Shown: positions 1 through 13,095, counted from the first letter of the stretch. The stretch: 57,169 nt of DNA from Draconibacterium sp. (GCA_016705335.1 JADIYN010000041.1:1-57169), one strand, 5' to 3'. The notes: a model not told the origin generated them from the sequence alone. A program made the numbers and translations.

Positions 1-2308
1 GAACAAATGGATTTGGTGAATTCGCCATCTATTCCATCCGATGGAAAAGAAGAGAGCGAAAGGGTTATCAACAAATGGTTACCGGAGGAAAAGAATGTGC
101 TTACAATTTCATCAGAAATTGATAATTTTCTAAAAACAATAAATGGCAAAATACGACTTTTACATTGTAAATATGAAGGCACCAACCTGGTTGAAACTAA
201 AAACTTTAAACGCGGAGGACTTCTAAACAATGACGTAGAATGGCGAACTACTTTAAACACAAATATTGTTGATGCAGATTCAATAGCAATGGACATTAAT
301 ATTCAGTTTCTGTTGGAAAAAGGCAGTGAGAAAGAAGCTGGAATTGCAGTTGCTTTTGATTTTAGTAACTGGGACACAGAAAACTATGTTATGCTTCCTG
401 CTTCGGTTTACAATGGAAATCGTTGTAAGTTGGTTGACAGGGCTTATGCATCCGGTCTGGACCGTAAGTATCTTTATAAAAAAGACATTCCATTGATGTC
501 TGTCACCCATTCCACAGCTTTCACCAACAAAGAACACTATTTCGAGGCTGGAGGTAAATGCCTGCAATATGGCAACACCAGCCATATGTTTTTTTAGGAA
601 AAAAGAAAAACGTGGATTTATTGTTTTAAGTGGGCAAAAATCACAATTCGCTGATAACGGTTTTATAGTCGAAGAAGGTGCCGACCGAAAGTTGGCTAGT
701 TTAGTAATAAGTGCTCCAGGGGTGCGGGAAAGGAAACCTGCTTTTGTTGGCTTTACTCAAAGCACCGACCGTGGTGCCGATTTTAAAGCCGGAGACCAGA
801 TCGATATGCAATTGCGAATCTACTCGTTTAAAGCTGATGATATTCCCGCGCTATTGGAAAAATTTATGGAGGTTCGTAAAGCGGCTACAGGGAAAAACAG
901 TCCGCGTAATTTGATCCCTTTTAGTCAGGTTACCGGATGGATGACAGAACGTATTGATAGCAGATGGTATGCCGGTGACAAGTTTCAGTTTTATTGCCCT
1001 GAGAATGCCAATTGGATATCGTTTGGATGGATAGGTGGTTTAATGAATACTTATCCCATGTTAGCGCTCGGCGACCAATTTCATCTTGACCGGGTAAGCA
1101 GTACTTTCGATTTTGCCATTCCACGTGCTCAGGGAGACGCGGGTTATTTTTTCGGGGCATTGAATTGTGACGGTAAAAATTTTGGACGCGAGGGATATGA
1201 CGAATTTCCGGAGATTGTTCTTACTCGAAAAAACGCAGATGTACTTTTTTGGATGATCAAACAGTTTGAACTGATTAAAACACAAGGCAGGGAAATATCA
1301 ATTCAACCTGATTGGGAAAGAAATATTCAACGTCTTGCAGATGCTTTTGTTGCCACCTGGAAAAAGAATGGCCAATGGGGAAGAATGCTAAACAACGAAA
1401 CCGGAGAAGTGGCTGAATACAATACTTCAGGAGGTGTTATGGCCATTGGTGGCCTGGCTCTGGCTGCCAATTTTTATGGCAAACCGGAATATCTGAAAAT
1501 TGCAAAAGAAGCTGCTGATTTTTATTATCAACGTGATTTTGTAGCACAAGGAATGACCACAGGAGGCTGCGCTGATATTTTACAAAATGCCGATTCCGAA
1601 ACCGCAGCTGGTTTTATGACTTCACTAATGGCCTTATATCAAACCACAGGAGATGAGAAATGGCTGGAAAATCCCGTGAACTGGCAAATTTGGTTGCAAC
1701 CTGGACGACCTCATACGATTATGAGCTTCCCATGGAAACAGAGTTGGGTAAACTAGGGCAAACTTGCAGGTATTTACTGGCAAGTACTAGAATAAACATG
1801 GCACCTGGAATATGACTCGCTGGTGACGCTATTCAAAATATACCGCGCAACTGGCAATCTGCTTTATGCCGATTTATTAAATGATATCATTCATGCACAC
1901 GGCGAAAGCATCCGCCCCGGTGGATATACAAATGAGCGCCTAACCTATTGTGATGCCGACAGCCGGGGCGAAAGAGGATCACACGTTACAGGTTGGAACG
2001 AGTTAAATGGTTTTCTGATGGCTTTGGAAATACCCGGAATTTATTTGCAACCCGATAGTAAGCAATTTTTTGTTTTTGACCATGTAGTGGCAGAAGTTGT
2101 TAACCGTGATAAAAATGGAGTAAACTTGAAAATCACAAATCCTACTGAATTTGATGCCGATGTTGCCATTTTTGCTGAATCAGCAACGCAGGCAAAAAGG
2201 CCACTTTCAACAATTGCCTTCAATAAATGGCCAAAAGTAAAAGTTAGGGCTGGTGAAACCCGAATAGTTACAGTTGGAAGTGACAACATTATAAAAATAA
2301 AAAACTGA
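1..2308 (+). CDS. Six-hairpin glycosidase-like protein, 5' partial and frame-broken
   Basis: The reading frame is open to the left edge, so the N-terminus is missing. One protein runs through 7-597, then 569-1756, then 1823-2308. The first break is a run of seven T at 588-594; six T would join the frames. The stretch 1740-1830 is broken more than once. The middle part has repeated aromatic-rich helical hairpins (WISFGWIGG, YNTSGGVMAIGG, YQTTGDEKWLE, KIYRATGNLLYADLL), the pattern of (alpha/alpha)6-barrel glycosidases. The C-terminus looks like a beta-sandwich. I cannot assign a GH family or catalytic residues. It leads a co-directional run of glycan-degrading enzymes, so a role in polysaccharide breakdown is an inference from context. 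Confidence 0.6.
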
Positions 2309-2377
2309 CCTGTTATGCAAATTGATCTGGAGTCATGTTAAACTGCAGATATGAATCAAAATGTAAATTATTATACG

Positions 2378-4538
2378 ATGATAAAATATAGACTATTATA
2401 CTTTTTTCTGTTTTTGGATTTTTTATTGACAACCCAATGTAAAAAAGTTGATTTAGTGCAAACAGTATCCCTTAAAAATTACTGGACCGGGGCGCCATCC
2501 CATATTCCAAATAATGTTAGCATCGATGCTCCTTTAATGGGGAATGGCGATTTAACATTGAGTGTAGGGATTAGAGAAAATGGTTTGCGTTTTTACTTAT
2601 CTAAAAACGATTTTTGGAGATTGGTTTCTCAGGGAGATGGTTTATCGGGTCCGCGTTCTGTTGGTTTTGTTGATGTAAGTATTGCAGGTTTTAATGATGC
2701 CACTTTTAGCGCTGAGCAATTACTTCAAAATGGAGTTACTACCTCTGTCTTGAAAAAAAACAATCAAAAGATTGAAGCGAAATCATGGGTTTCAGCAACC
2801 GATAATTTGATATTCATTGAACTCAAAGCAATTGATAATGCAGTTAATGTTGCAATCAATCTAAGCGCTCCTGAAAATCCCCAATCTAAATCAGGTTCTG
2901 GAGAAAAAGATATTTTCTGGCTTAGCCGTGCTTTTTTAGATAGCGTGGATATTGCTTCTGAGGTGGCAGTGGCATTAAAAATTATCAATTATTCAGACAG
3001 AAATTTGGAGTTGAAACCAGGTGAAAAAGTAGTCGTAGCATTGGCAATTGAAAGTAAATTTAAAAGTAATGAACCACTGGAATTTGTATTGAACCGAATT
3101 TCAGGAATCAGCAAAAAAACGCTTTCAACATTAATGAACGAACATAATAAATGGTGGGAAAACTACTGGAAAAAATCTTATGTTAGCATTGACGACACTG
3201 TTCTAATGAAGGCGTACTATCAGGGTCTTTACACAATGGGAGCCTGTAGCCGCGATCAAAATTTCCTCCCGGAATTTTTGGTTGGACAACAACAGATGCA
3301 CTGGCATGGAATGGCGATTACCATTTGAACTATAATTTTCAAGCCCCATTTTATGGATTGTATTCTGCTAACCGGTTGGAACAGGGAGAACCTCAGGATG
3401 CCCCATTGATTGATTTTATGCAACGTGGAGAATGGTATGCGGAAAATATAACAAACACAAGAGGTATCCTTTATCCGGTAGGCATCGGACCATTGGGAAT
3501 TGAAGTTACCCGTAACTTTCCCCGATACGAAAAAGAATCGGGCGGGCTATTTTTCGGGCAACGTTCAAATGCAGCTTACGGCCTTATTAATATGGCTCAA
3601 AACTGGCGCTGTACTTACGATACAGCCTACGGTAAAAAAATCTATCCTTATGCTTTGGCAGTTATTAATTTTTGGGAAGATTACTTAAAGTATGAAAATG
3701 GGCGCTATGTTGTTTACGACGATGCAATTCACGAGGGTAGCGGGAAAGATAAAAACCCGATTTTATCACTTGGGCTGATTCGAAATGCATTCGATTTGAT
3801 TATTGATTTAAGTTCTACATTAAAAGTTGATGAAAACAGACAGGAAAAATGGCAGGATATTTTGGATAAAATCAGCGATTTCCCTGTTCAAATTCGTGAC
3901 GGAAGGAAAGTGTTCCGATATTCCGAAGAAGGCGTTGCCTGGTGGAACGATAATGGATTGGGAATTCAGCACATCTATCCGGCTAATGCAATTACACTGG
4001 ACAGCGATTCAGAATTATTGGAAGTTGCCCGGAATACAATCGATATAATGCAACGATGGCAGGACAACAACACCAGCAGCAGTTTTTTGTAGCGGCAATC
4101 AGGGTGGGTTATGATCCATCAAAAATTTTAAATGAACTGCATAAATATGCTTTGCACCCCTATCCCAATGGATTTCAGCTAAACAATCCGCATGGAATAG
4201 AGAACAGTTGCACAGTAGCAAACGCCTTAAATGAGATGTTGTGTATGAGTGTAGGTAATGTTATTCGTTTGTTCCCGGTTTTTCCCAAAAATCAAAATGC
4301 AAGCTTTAAAAATATCAGGAACTGGGGCGCTTTTTTGGTTTCGGCAAAGCTGGAAAACGGAACTATTTCTGATGTAAAAATACTAAGTGAAAAAGGAAAA
4401 ACCTGTACCCTGGTCAATCCCTGGCCCGATAACAAAGTACAACTTTACAGAAATGGTAGAAAGGCTGAAATAATTGAAGGTAAAAGAATAACATTTGAAA
4501 CAGCAATAAATGAAAAGGTGGAAATTAAATCAATATAA
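2378..4538 (+). CDS. GH95-like six-hairpin lipoprotein, frame-broken
   Basis: The true start is probably the ATG at 2378, giving a lipoprotein signal (hydrophobic stretch ending LLTTQCKK). Restoring two single bases, a C near 3266 and a T in the T6 run at 4083-4088, gives one protein of about 720 residues. It has an N-terminal beta-sandwich with PLMGNGDLTLSVG, like the GH95 PLGNGxLG motif. A helical barrel follows with AWNGDYHLNYNFQAPFYG in the position of the GH95 WNGDYHTDVNVEMNYW motif. The second GH95 catalytic segment (EW...GHRHISH) is replaced by GIQHIYPAN, so the active site is clearly different from true fucosidases. It sits 4 bases before the GH38 gene. The fold assignment is fairly secure; the substrate is unknown. 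Confidence 0.65.
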
Positions 4539-4542
4539 ATAC

Positions 4543-7500
4543 ATGAAAACGATAACAAGCTTTTATATTGCAGGCTTTATTATCATCTCTTCTTTCTTGA
4601 TTTCAGGGACAACTGGAGAGAAGCCAGCAAACCATGAAATATATTGCCTTGATTGCAACAACAAACAAGCATCCAGGGATAAACAAAATGTGAAATTTGT
4701 TGAACCTGATAAAATAAAAATGAATGCTTCGTCTTTTCCAAATGACATGAATTGCCTGTCCCAACCTGTTTACCGCTACCGCAAAGATGGCAGGCCGGGA
4801 AGGGAAATTAAAATCACCTTCGTAGGTGGTGAAGTCTCTGGTAATGCGCAAATAGAAGTTGCTTTTAACAAACAGACAGAAATCACAAATCTTAATTTTC
4901 AGGCCGATGGCGACTCTGTTTGTAATGTATTATTGCCTGCAAATATTGGTGTCGAAAATGAAGCTAAAGTTACTTTGACTTTAATTCAGGATAATAGAAA
5001 ATTGAAAAAGACAGTGATGGTCCCACCCATGCGCCACTGGAACGTTTACCTTTACAACCATTCGCATGTAGATATTGGTTACACCAACACGCAAAAGAAT
5101 GTTGAGATACTGCACAAAACCAATATTATTGAGGGTATTAAACTTGCAAAAGCTACAAAGGGTTATCCTGAAGGCTCACGATATCGTTGGAACCCTGAAG
5201 TAACCTGGCCCCTTGAACGGCTCTGGCAATCAATGCCCGATGAACGTGAGAATGTTCTGCAGGCTATCCGCGACGGGCAATTGTGTGTTGATGCCAGCTA
5301 TTTAAACCTCAACACAAGTGTGTGTTCCGATGAAGAACTGTTCCATGCCTTTAAATTCAGCCGCAAAATGCAAAAACTTACAGGCAAACCAATGGATGTT
5401 TTTCAGCAAATGGATATCCCCGGTATGTCGTGGGGATTAGTTCCGGTGTTAGCGCAGGAGGGTGTGCGGTATATAATGTCATGGCCAAATAAAACTCGTT
5501 CCGGGCACACACACGAAGGAATTAGTCAGCTACCGTTTTGGTGGGTCGGGCCCGATGGTAAATCAAAAGTTCTGTTTTTACAACCCGATGGATATGCCAA
5601 CAGTGGAAGTATGACCAAAGGTGCAACAACAGGTCGTCCGTGGTTTGGTCAACGCGACCTGTCGAAAATACCGGCAGTAATTAAAACCGGCAACGCCAAT
5701 GTCAATTTTACTGGTAAACTAATGGAGATGGAAAAGGCAAAATATCCATATGATTTCTGGGTTCTTTCCTGGACACTTTGGGATAACTGCCCGCTGGATG
5801 CCGATATTCCGGATGCTGTTAAAGCCTGGAACGAAGAATACGCTTTCCCTCATATAATAATTTCAGGAGGTCACGAAATCATGGAAATGATAGAAAAGAA
5901 ATATGGCAACCAGCTCCCTGAAGTGAAAGGTGACTTTACCGAATACTGGACAGATGGACTTGGCACTGCTGCCGGACTTTCTGCCTTGAATCGCAATGCC
6001 AAAGAAAAACTCGCGCAGGCCGAAACAATTTGGACCATGCTCAATCCGGGCAAATCAGTGCCAAGAGACGAGTTTGATGAGGCGTGGCGTTATATTTCAC
6101 TAAGTTCAGAGCATACCTGGTGTTTCGAGAATCCCTCGGAACCCTACTTTCAGGATGCAATTTGGAAGGTAAAGCAAAGTTATTTTCATCAGGCCAGTGA
6201 TCGTACCCAGGTTTTATTTGATGAAGTACTTGCACCTGTCACTGATAAATCCAAAGGGGCGCTTGGATCACCCGAAGGTGCTGCTGAGGGAGGAGTGGCA
6301 GTTTTTAATACCCATTCATGGAATCAAGGCGGACTTATAATTCTCTCAAAAGCCGAAAGTCTTCGGGGCGATCGGGTTACCGATGAACAAGAAAAAGATG
6401 TGCCGGCACAACGGCTTTCAACGGGGGAACTTGTGTTTATGTGTTCCGACGTTCCTGCATTAGGTTCTCGTCACTTTCGTGTTGTGAGTGGAAAAAGTCC
6501 CAATTCGGAAGGATGTAAAATAAGTAATACAACACTCGAAAACGAGCAACTTCGTGTTGCAATTGACCCAAAATCGGGGAACATTACAAAACTCATTAAT
6601 CTTGCAACCGGTCACAATTTCGCGGATGTAAACGTTAACGGAGGATTGAATGCTTTCCGGTGGTTGCGTGCCAATGTTGACAACCCGAAAGCTGACTCAA
6701 GTATTGTTATTACTACAATTGAATCGGGTCCATTGGTAGTTGAACTATGTGTTAGTTCAAAGGCTGTTGGTTGTCGAAGCGTGTCCCGTTCTGTTCGACT
6801 TGTACAGGGGCAGCCTTGGGTGGAAATTACCAATGTGGTGGATAAACTTCCACTTATCGAAAAGGATGGTGTTCATTTTGGTTTTGGCTTCAATATTCCC
6901 AAAGGAAAAACCCGTGTCGATATTCCATGGGGGGTTATGGAGATGGAAAAAGACCAGTTGCCACAGGCAAACCGGAACTGGATTGCTATGCAGCGTTGGC
7001 TCGATATTTCAAACGAAAAGGAAGGTGTAACCTGGTGTTCACTGGATGCTCCACTTTTCGAATATGGAAACATGACAGCAAATCTTGACACAAAATGGGG
7101 AAACGAAGGCAATTGGATTAGCAAACTCGAACCCAGTTCAGCCATCTATTCCTGGGTGATGAACAATCATTGGATTACTAATTTTCCATTGACGCAGGAT
7201 GGTCCGGTAACTTTCCGCTACCGAATCCTTCCTCATGGTGAATATAATGTGGTTACTGCCAACCAGTTTGGGATGGAGCAATCGCAACCTTTGGTGCATG
7301 TTACGGCAAATGTAAATCCAAAAACCAAACCTTTGGTTGCAATTGATAACGAAAAGGTTTATGTTACCATCTTAAAATCTTTGGGCGAAGGAAAAGAAAC
7401 ACTTGTACGATTGCGTTCACTTTCCGATAAACCGGAAAATGTGAAGCTTACGTTCCCTGCCGGTGCGCCTGAATCAATTCGCTATTGTACTTTTAACGAA

Positions 7501-7578
7501 GAACCCGGAGAACCCGTTACCGGAGCAATTACCATGATTCCTTATGGGTTGGCAACATTTCGATTACAATTTTATTAA
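4543..7578 (+). CDS. GH38 alpha-mannosidase-like protein
   Basis: This intact 1011-residue protein starts at the ATG at 4543, which opens a signal peptide (MKTITSFYIAGFIIISSFLI); the upstream ATG at 4510 lies inside the preceding gene. After an N-terminal beta domain, the catalytic domain begins with HSHVDIGYT, the zinc-binding His-x-His-x-Asp signature of GH38. The Asp in QQMDIPGMSWGL is the expected nucleophile position. SSEHTWCFENPSEPY and a large C-terminal beta-sandwich are also typical of the family. GH38 enzymes remove terminal alpha-mannose; this is a divergent environmental member, so the linkage is not predictable. It is exported, probably to the periplasm, and lies in a row of glycosidases on the same strand. 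Confidence 0.82.
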   Translation: MKTITSFYIAGFIIISSFLISGTTGEKPANHEIYCLDCNNKQASRDKQNVKFVEPDKIKMNASSFPNDMNCLSQPVYRYRKDGRPGREIKITFVGGEVSGNAQIEVAFNKQTEITNLNFQADGDSVCNVLLPANIGVENEAKVTLTLIQDNRKLKKTVMVPPMRHWNVYLYNHSHVDIGYTNTQKNVEILHKTNIIEGIKLAKATKGYPEGSRYRWNPEVTWPLERLWQSMPDERENVLQAIRDGQLCVDASYLNLNTSVCSDEELFHAFKFSRKMQKLTGKPMDVFQQMDIPGMSWGLVPVLAQEGVRYIMSWPNKTRSGHTHEGISQLPFWWVGPDGKSKVLFLQPDGYANSGSMTKGATTGRPWFGQRDLSKIPAVIKTGNANVNFTGKLMEMEKAKYPYDFWVLSWTLWDNCPLDADIPDAVKAWNEEYAFPHIIISGGHEIMEMIEKKYGNQLPEVKGDFTEYWTDGLGTAAGLSALNRNAKEKLAQAETIWTMLNPGKSVPRDEFDEAWRYISLSSEHTWCFENPSEPYFQDAIWKVKQSYFHQASDRTQVLFDEVLAPVTDKSKGALGSPEGAAEGGVAVFNTHSWNQGGLIILSKAESLRGDRVTDEQEKDVPAQRLSTGELVFMCSDVPALGSRHFRVVSGKSPNSEGCKISNTTLENEQLRVAIDPKSGNITKLINLATGHNFADVNVNGGLNAFRWLRANVDNPKADSSIVITTIESGPLVVELCVSSKAVGCRSVSRSVRLVQGQPWVEITNVVDKLPLIEKDGVHFGFGFNIPKGKTRVDIPWGVMEMEKDQLPQANRNWIAMQRWLDISNEKEGVTWCSLDAPLFEYGNMTANLDTKWGNEGNWISKLEPSSAIYSWVMNNHWITNFPLTQDGPVTFRYRILPHGEYNVVTANQFGMEQSQPLVHVTANVNPKTKPLVAIDNEKVYVTILKSLGEGKETLVRLRSLSDKPENVKLTFPAGAPESIRYCTFNEEPGEPVTGAITMIPYGLATFRLQFY

Positions 7579-7624
7579 TGAATTTTTAGAGCTTATATCC
7601 TGTAAATATGAATATTTTATAAAT

Positions 7625-10563
7625 ATGAAATCCATTATCGCATCTGTTTTAGTTCTGTTCATAAGCTGCACAACAGAAAATAAAAATACCTATTTAACAT
7701 CAGAAGATCCCTGGCCGGAAACACTTGGAAACCACCGTGCTGTTTTAAATGTAAATGAACCGGCTGACGCAGTTGAATTGAATATTGTTTGGCGACGCAA
7801 TGACAGAAAGCCGGAGGAGAAAAAGTTTATTATTATTAATGAAAGCGGCGACACAATTAAAAATATCCAACGCATTTTTGTGGACAACGAGCGCTGCCAA
7901 CTGGTTTTTGGACCGATCGAAAAAATTGGGAAGTACTACTTTTACTACTTACCGTATTTCGTTCAGGAAGAATACGGATTTTACAATAAAGGATATTTAG
8001 AGCATGAAAATGAGCCTGAAAAAAGCTGGTTGGGAAAGATTGAAATTTCCAAACTTCCGAAAGCTAAATTGCTTGGATTTCAGTCGCGAACTGCATTCGA
8101 CAGTTTTTACCCCATGGAAGTAATCGCCCTTCAATCAGAAAAAGATTCTTTGCTGAACATTCATAAAAACAATTTTTTAATTTTCCCCGAAGACAGAAAA
8201 TTTCCTATCCGGATGCTTAATGAAATCCCTCAGAAATGGATTGAAAGTGGCCCGTTTCTTAATTTTAAAGGGGAAGCTCAACGAAATGAATATTACACTT
8301 TTCAATTGGGTATTTTTGCGGCTCAAAAAGATTTGGAAAATATTAAAGTGGAATTTTCATCGCTTAAAAATGGAGAAGTTGAAATTCCGGTTTCAAACTT
8401 AACTTGTTTTAATACAGGTGGAATAGATCCGTATGGAGAACTATTTGTAAAACGGGTTGATGTTGAAAAAGGAAAAGTGCAGCCACTATGGATTGGTGTT
8501 GATATTCCTGAAAACATTGCAAAAGGAAATTATAAAGGAACTGTGACTGTTTCCCCGAAAAACGCTGAACCCCAAACTGTAAATGTCAGTTTAAAAATAA
8601 ATAATGAAGTTTTGACCGACCGTGGCGATAGAGAAGCCTGGCGCCACTCTCGGTTACGTTGGTTAAATTCAACATTGGGAATTGACGATAACCCTACCAA
8701 ATCATATTCACCTATAAAATTCTCAGGTGAAAATACTTACCAGTTCACCGGAAAAAAATGACCATATCAAACAACGGTTTTCCCGGTTCAATTGAGGTAA
8801 AAGGGCTTGAAATTTTAAACCGCCCCATTTTGTTTGTTGTTGAAACTCAAAATGGGAAAGAACAGTTTTCTGAACCTCAAAATGTGAAATTGCTTAAAAA
8901 TGAACCTGGTGTTATGCAAGGTGGCTGGGAAAGTGTTTCAGAAAATGTTCAAATTTCAGGCCTTGGAACAATTGAAGCCGATGGTTATATCAATTATAAA
9001 CTGAAAGTAAAAGCCTTAAATCCGATAAAAGCAAAAGACTTTCGTTTGGAAATTCCCCTTAAAAACAATATCGCCAAATACATGATGGGAATGGATTTGC
9101 CAGGGACTACAGTTCCTGTGAACCACAATGCAAAATGGAACGGACCGCACGATAGTTTCTGGATTGGAAACGCTCATGCAGGTTTGTGGTGCGAATTACG
9201 GGGCAGCAATTACAGCGGTCCACTTCTGAATTTGTATCATCCTGAATACCCCGAATCGTGGTATAACGACGATAAAGGTGGTTTCAAAATTGAAAGTACC
9301 AATAGTGAAGTGAAAGCAATTGTGTACAGTGGCAGCCGTGACTTGAAAAAAGGGGAGGAGTTTGAATTTGAATGGTCGATGTTGATTACGCCGGTTAAAG
9401 ATATTAATTACAAAAGCCAGTTTACCGACCGCTATTACCACAACGGTGGAAACCCGATGCCAGGCGATAAAGATCTTGAGAGCGGCGTAAAAATTGTGAA
9501 CCTGCACCATGCAAATAATTACAATCCGCATATTAATTTTCCGTTTGTTGCTGTTGATTCTATGAAATGGTTTGTGAACAAATTGCACGAAAAAGGACAA
9601 AAAGTAAAAATTTACTACACCATTCGGGAGCTAACCAATTACACTAACGAATTATGGGCATTGCGCAGTTTGGGCGACGAAATTCTGGGAAACGGTAATG
9701 GTGGTGGTTACCCGTGGTTGCGCGAACATTTAATTTCGGGCTACCATCCGCAGTGGTACCAGTGGTTTCCCGATAAAAGTGCCGATGCTTCCATTGTAAA
9801 TGCCCCGGGCGATTCGCGCTGGTACAATTATTACATTGCCGGTTTGGAATGGCTTGTAAAAAATGTTGATATCGATGGTTTGTATCTCGACGATGTATCT
9901 TACGACAGGCGCATAGTTAAGCGCATCCGCAAAGTACTCGACAATACAAAACCCGGCTGCTTGCTCGATTTACATTCAAATACAGGATTTTCAAAAGGAC
10001 CGGCAACACAATACACCGAGTACTTTCCATACATTGACAAGCTTTGGTTTGGCGAAAGTTTTCAGTATGATAAAATGTCGCATGAAAACTGGCTTGTCGA
10101 AGTGTCGGGTATTCCCTTTGGTTTAATGGGCGATATGTTGCAAGGTGGAGGAAACCGCTGGCTGGGAATGCTTTTTGGAATGACAACCCGTTTGCCATGG
10201 TCATCGGAAAAGATTAAGGCCGATCCGCGACCGGTATGGAAGATCTGGGACGAATTCCATATTCAGGATGCTGAAATGATTGGCTTCTGGGAGGATAAAC
10301 CACTGGTAACAACCACAAAATTTGACGTAAAAGCAACAGTTTATAAGAAGCAAGGGAAATCACTGATTGCAATCGGAAATTTTTCAGATAAACCACAAAC
10401 CATTTCTCTTAAAATTGATTTTGAAAAATTGGGGATCGATCCGAAAGAAACAACTTTGTATGCGCCTGAAATTCAGGATTTTCAAACTGCAAAACAATGG
10501 AAAACAGGCGATGAAATTACTGTTGGACCTAGAAAGGGTTGGTTGGTTTATGTCGGAAATTAA
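7625..10563 (+). CDS. DUF6067/GH123-like glycoside hydrolase lipoprotein
   Basis: Two open frames (to 8761, and 8758-10563) form one protein of about 979 residues. They are separated at the A7 run 8752-8758, and one more A keeps the frame. The start at 7625 gives a lipoprotein signal ending LFISCTTEN. The N-terminal half holds beta-sandwich domains ending in DRGDREAWRHSRLRWLNS, which I associate with DUF6067 (GH123-type N-terminal) proteins. The C-terminal half is a TIM-barrel-like domain with KVKIYYTIREL, DIDGLYLDDVSYDR and LLDLHSNTGF; the acidic DD pair is a candidate active-site segment. A C-terminal beta domain follows. The family name is from memory and should be checked. The activity is unknown, perhaps a retaining hexosaminidase-like hydrolase. 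Confidence 0.65.
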
Positions 10564-10671
10564 ATATCATAAATTTACCTCTATTAAAACACAACTCAAA
10601 GTTGATTAGTGAAGAGTGAAAATAAATTGACGAGTTTAAACATTATCAAAAAACAAAACCATATTTTAACA

Positions 10672-13058
10672 ATGAAAAAATCAATACCATTTTTATTCGC
10701 GATTTTTTCGCTTCTCTCTTGTTCCACAGAAACAAGGGAAACAGACAATTGGAAACTTTGGTACAATCAACCTGCTGATGCAACAGTTGCAGACGATCCT
10801 AATGGATGGAAAGACGATCCCGAATGGTTAAAAGCATTGCCTTTGGGTAACGGTTCGCTGGGCGTTATGGTCTTTGGCGATGTAAATACAGAACGCATCC
10901 AGTTGAACGAAGAAAGTATGTGGTCGGGTAGCCCCGATGAAAATAACAATCTGGAAGCTTTTGCCGCACAAGCGGAAATTCGTAAACTACTGTTTGAGGG
11001 TAAATATAAAGAAGCTACCGATTTAACAAATCAAACCCAGGTATGCGAAGGTGCAGGTTCGGGTCATGGGAATGGGGCAAATGTACCGTTTGGGTGTTTC
11101 CAGACTTTGGGTGATTTATGGATTAACTTCCATAATAATTCAGCCTACGATAATTATAGCAGGGAACTTGATTTAAATGATGCAGTGGTCAGGGTCGATT
11201 ACTCACAAAATGGAATAAATTTTCAGCGCGAAATCTTCACAAGCTACCCCGACCAGGTTATGGTAGCGCACTTTACCGCAGATAAATCCGGACAAATTTC
11301 TTTTTCATGTTCGATGACTCGTCCAGAGCGTTTTCAAACTTACTCCGAAAACAATCAATTGGTAATGTCCGGTACTTTGTCTGATGGAAAAGGGGGAGCA
11401 GGATTACAATATATGGCACGTTTAATGGCGATTAACAAAAGCGGAACCGTAAGTTGCAACGACTCCGTATTAACAATTGAAAACGCTGATGAAGTAACGC
11501 TATTGCTTTCTGCTTCTACCGATTATGTTTTGAAATATCCTGAATACAAAGGTCGCGACTATAAAAAACTGACAACTGAAAATCTTAGGAAAGCATCTTC
11601 AAAAAATTATAAAGAACTACTTAATGTTCATAAAAAGGAATATCAGCAATTGTTTAGTCGCGTGAAATTGGATATTACACCCAATGAAATAATGCCGGTT
11701 CCAACAGATGAACGGGTGCAGAATTTCAAACAATCCAAATCCGATCCGCATTTAGTTGAATTGATGTTTCAATATGGCCGGTATTTATTGATTTCGTCAT
11801 CACGTCCGGGTACACTTCCAGCCAATTTACAGGGTATTTGGGCAAATAAAATTCAAACACCATGGAATGGCGATTACCACACCGATGTAAATGTGGAGAT
11901 GAATTATTGGCCGGCAGAGGTAACCAATCTTTCCGAAATGCACCTGCCGTTATTTGATTTAATTGAATCGCTGGTGGGACCGGGCTCAAAAACCGCTGCT
12001 ATTCAATATCATAGCAGGGGCTGGGTGGTTCATCCAATTACCAATTTATGGGGTTACACTTCGCCGGGCGAAGCGGCTAGTTGGGGCATGCACACAGGAG
12101 CCGGGGCATGGATTTGCCAACACATAATGGAGCATTTCGTGTTTACAGGCGATACGGCTTTCCTGAAACGAATGTACCCTGTACTTAAGGGATCTGCGGA
12201 ATTTTATCTTGATTGGCTGGTGGAAGACCCAAAAACAGGAAAACTGGTTTCCGGACCTGCTGTTTCGCCCGAAAATACTTTTGTGGCACCTGACGGTAGC
12301 AAAAGCCAAATCAGTATGGGACCGTCGCATGATCAACAGGTAATTTGGAATTTGTTTACTGATTTCCTGAAGGCTTCGGATAATTTAAATATTAACAATC
12401 AATTTACCGACAGTGTTAAAATTGCATTGAACAAACTGGCAGGGCCTAAGATTGGCAGCGATGGCCGTTTGATGGAATGGGCAGAAGAATTTCCGGAAGT
12501 TGAACCCGGGCATCGCCATATTTCTCACATGTTTGCTGTTCATCCCGGGTTACAAATTACAGTTTTAAATACCCCGGAACTGGCTGCTGCCGCAAAAAAA
12601 TCGCTCGATTACCGCATTGCAAACGGTGGTGGCCACACAGGATGGAGCGCGGCCTGGTTAATTAGCCAGTATGCACGTTTGCAGGATGGGGAGAAAGCAA
12701 ATTTAAACTTAGCTACTGTTTTATCGAAAAGCACTTCCCCAAATCTATTCGGACAACATCCGCCATTTCAAATGGATGCCAATTTTGGGACAACAGCAGG
12801 AATTGCCGAAATGTTGCTGCAAAGTCATGCCGGGTTAATACATTTAATTCCGGCATTACCCAAGGAGTGGTTAACTGGAGAAGTTCAAGGATTAAAAGCC
12901 CGCGGAGGTTTTGATGTGGATATAAAATGGCAAAACGGAAGTTTAGTTTCAGCAAAAATATATTCTGTAAAGGGGGGCAAACAAAAGTAAAATACACCGA
13001 TACTGAAAAATTGGTTTCTTTAAAACCGGGAGAAAATTTTAAGTTTATGGTCAATTGA
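10672..13058 (+). CDS. GH95 alpha-L-fucosidase/alpha-L-galactosidase lipoprotein
   Basis: The start at 10672 gives a lipoprotein signal (FLFAIFSLLSCSTE); the ATG at 10609 would put a non-signal leader in front. The family motifs appear in order: ALPLGNGSLGVMVFG, WNGDYHTDVNVEMNYWPAE, GRLMEWAEEFPEVEPGHRH and GQHPPFQMDANFGTTAGIAE. These cover the Asn and acidic catalytic positions known for GH95. The frame appears to stop at 12990, but adding one G to the G6 run at 12972-12977 continues through a normal beta-strand tail to a stop at 13058, giving about 795 residues. GH95 enzymes remove alpha-1,2-L-fucose or alpha-L-galactose from glycan ends. Its neighbour is a GH29 fucosidase. Confidence 0.88.
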
Positions 13059-13095
13059 AATGGTTTTTTTACTTCTTTTAATTAAAACAAATTGT

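Noticed and set aside
280..585. Antisense and shifted open frames lying over the main genes throughout the window
   Set aside because: They overlap well-supported genes, lack family motifs or signals, and follow from codon composition.
10600..10650. Short AGTGAAG/AGTGAAA pair upstream of the GH95 gene as another word array
   Set aside because: Only two words and no clear register; not distinguishable from chance.
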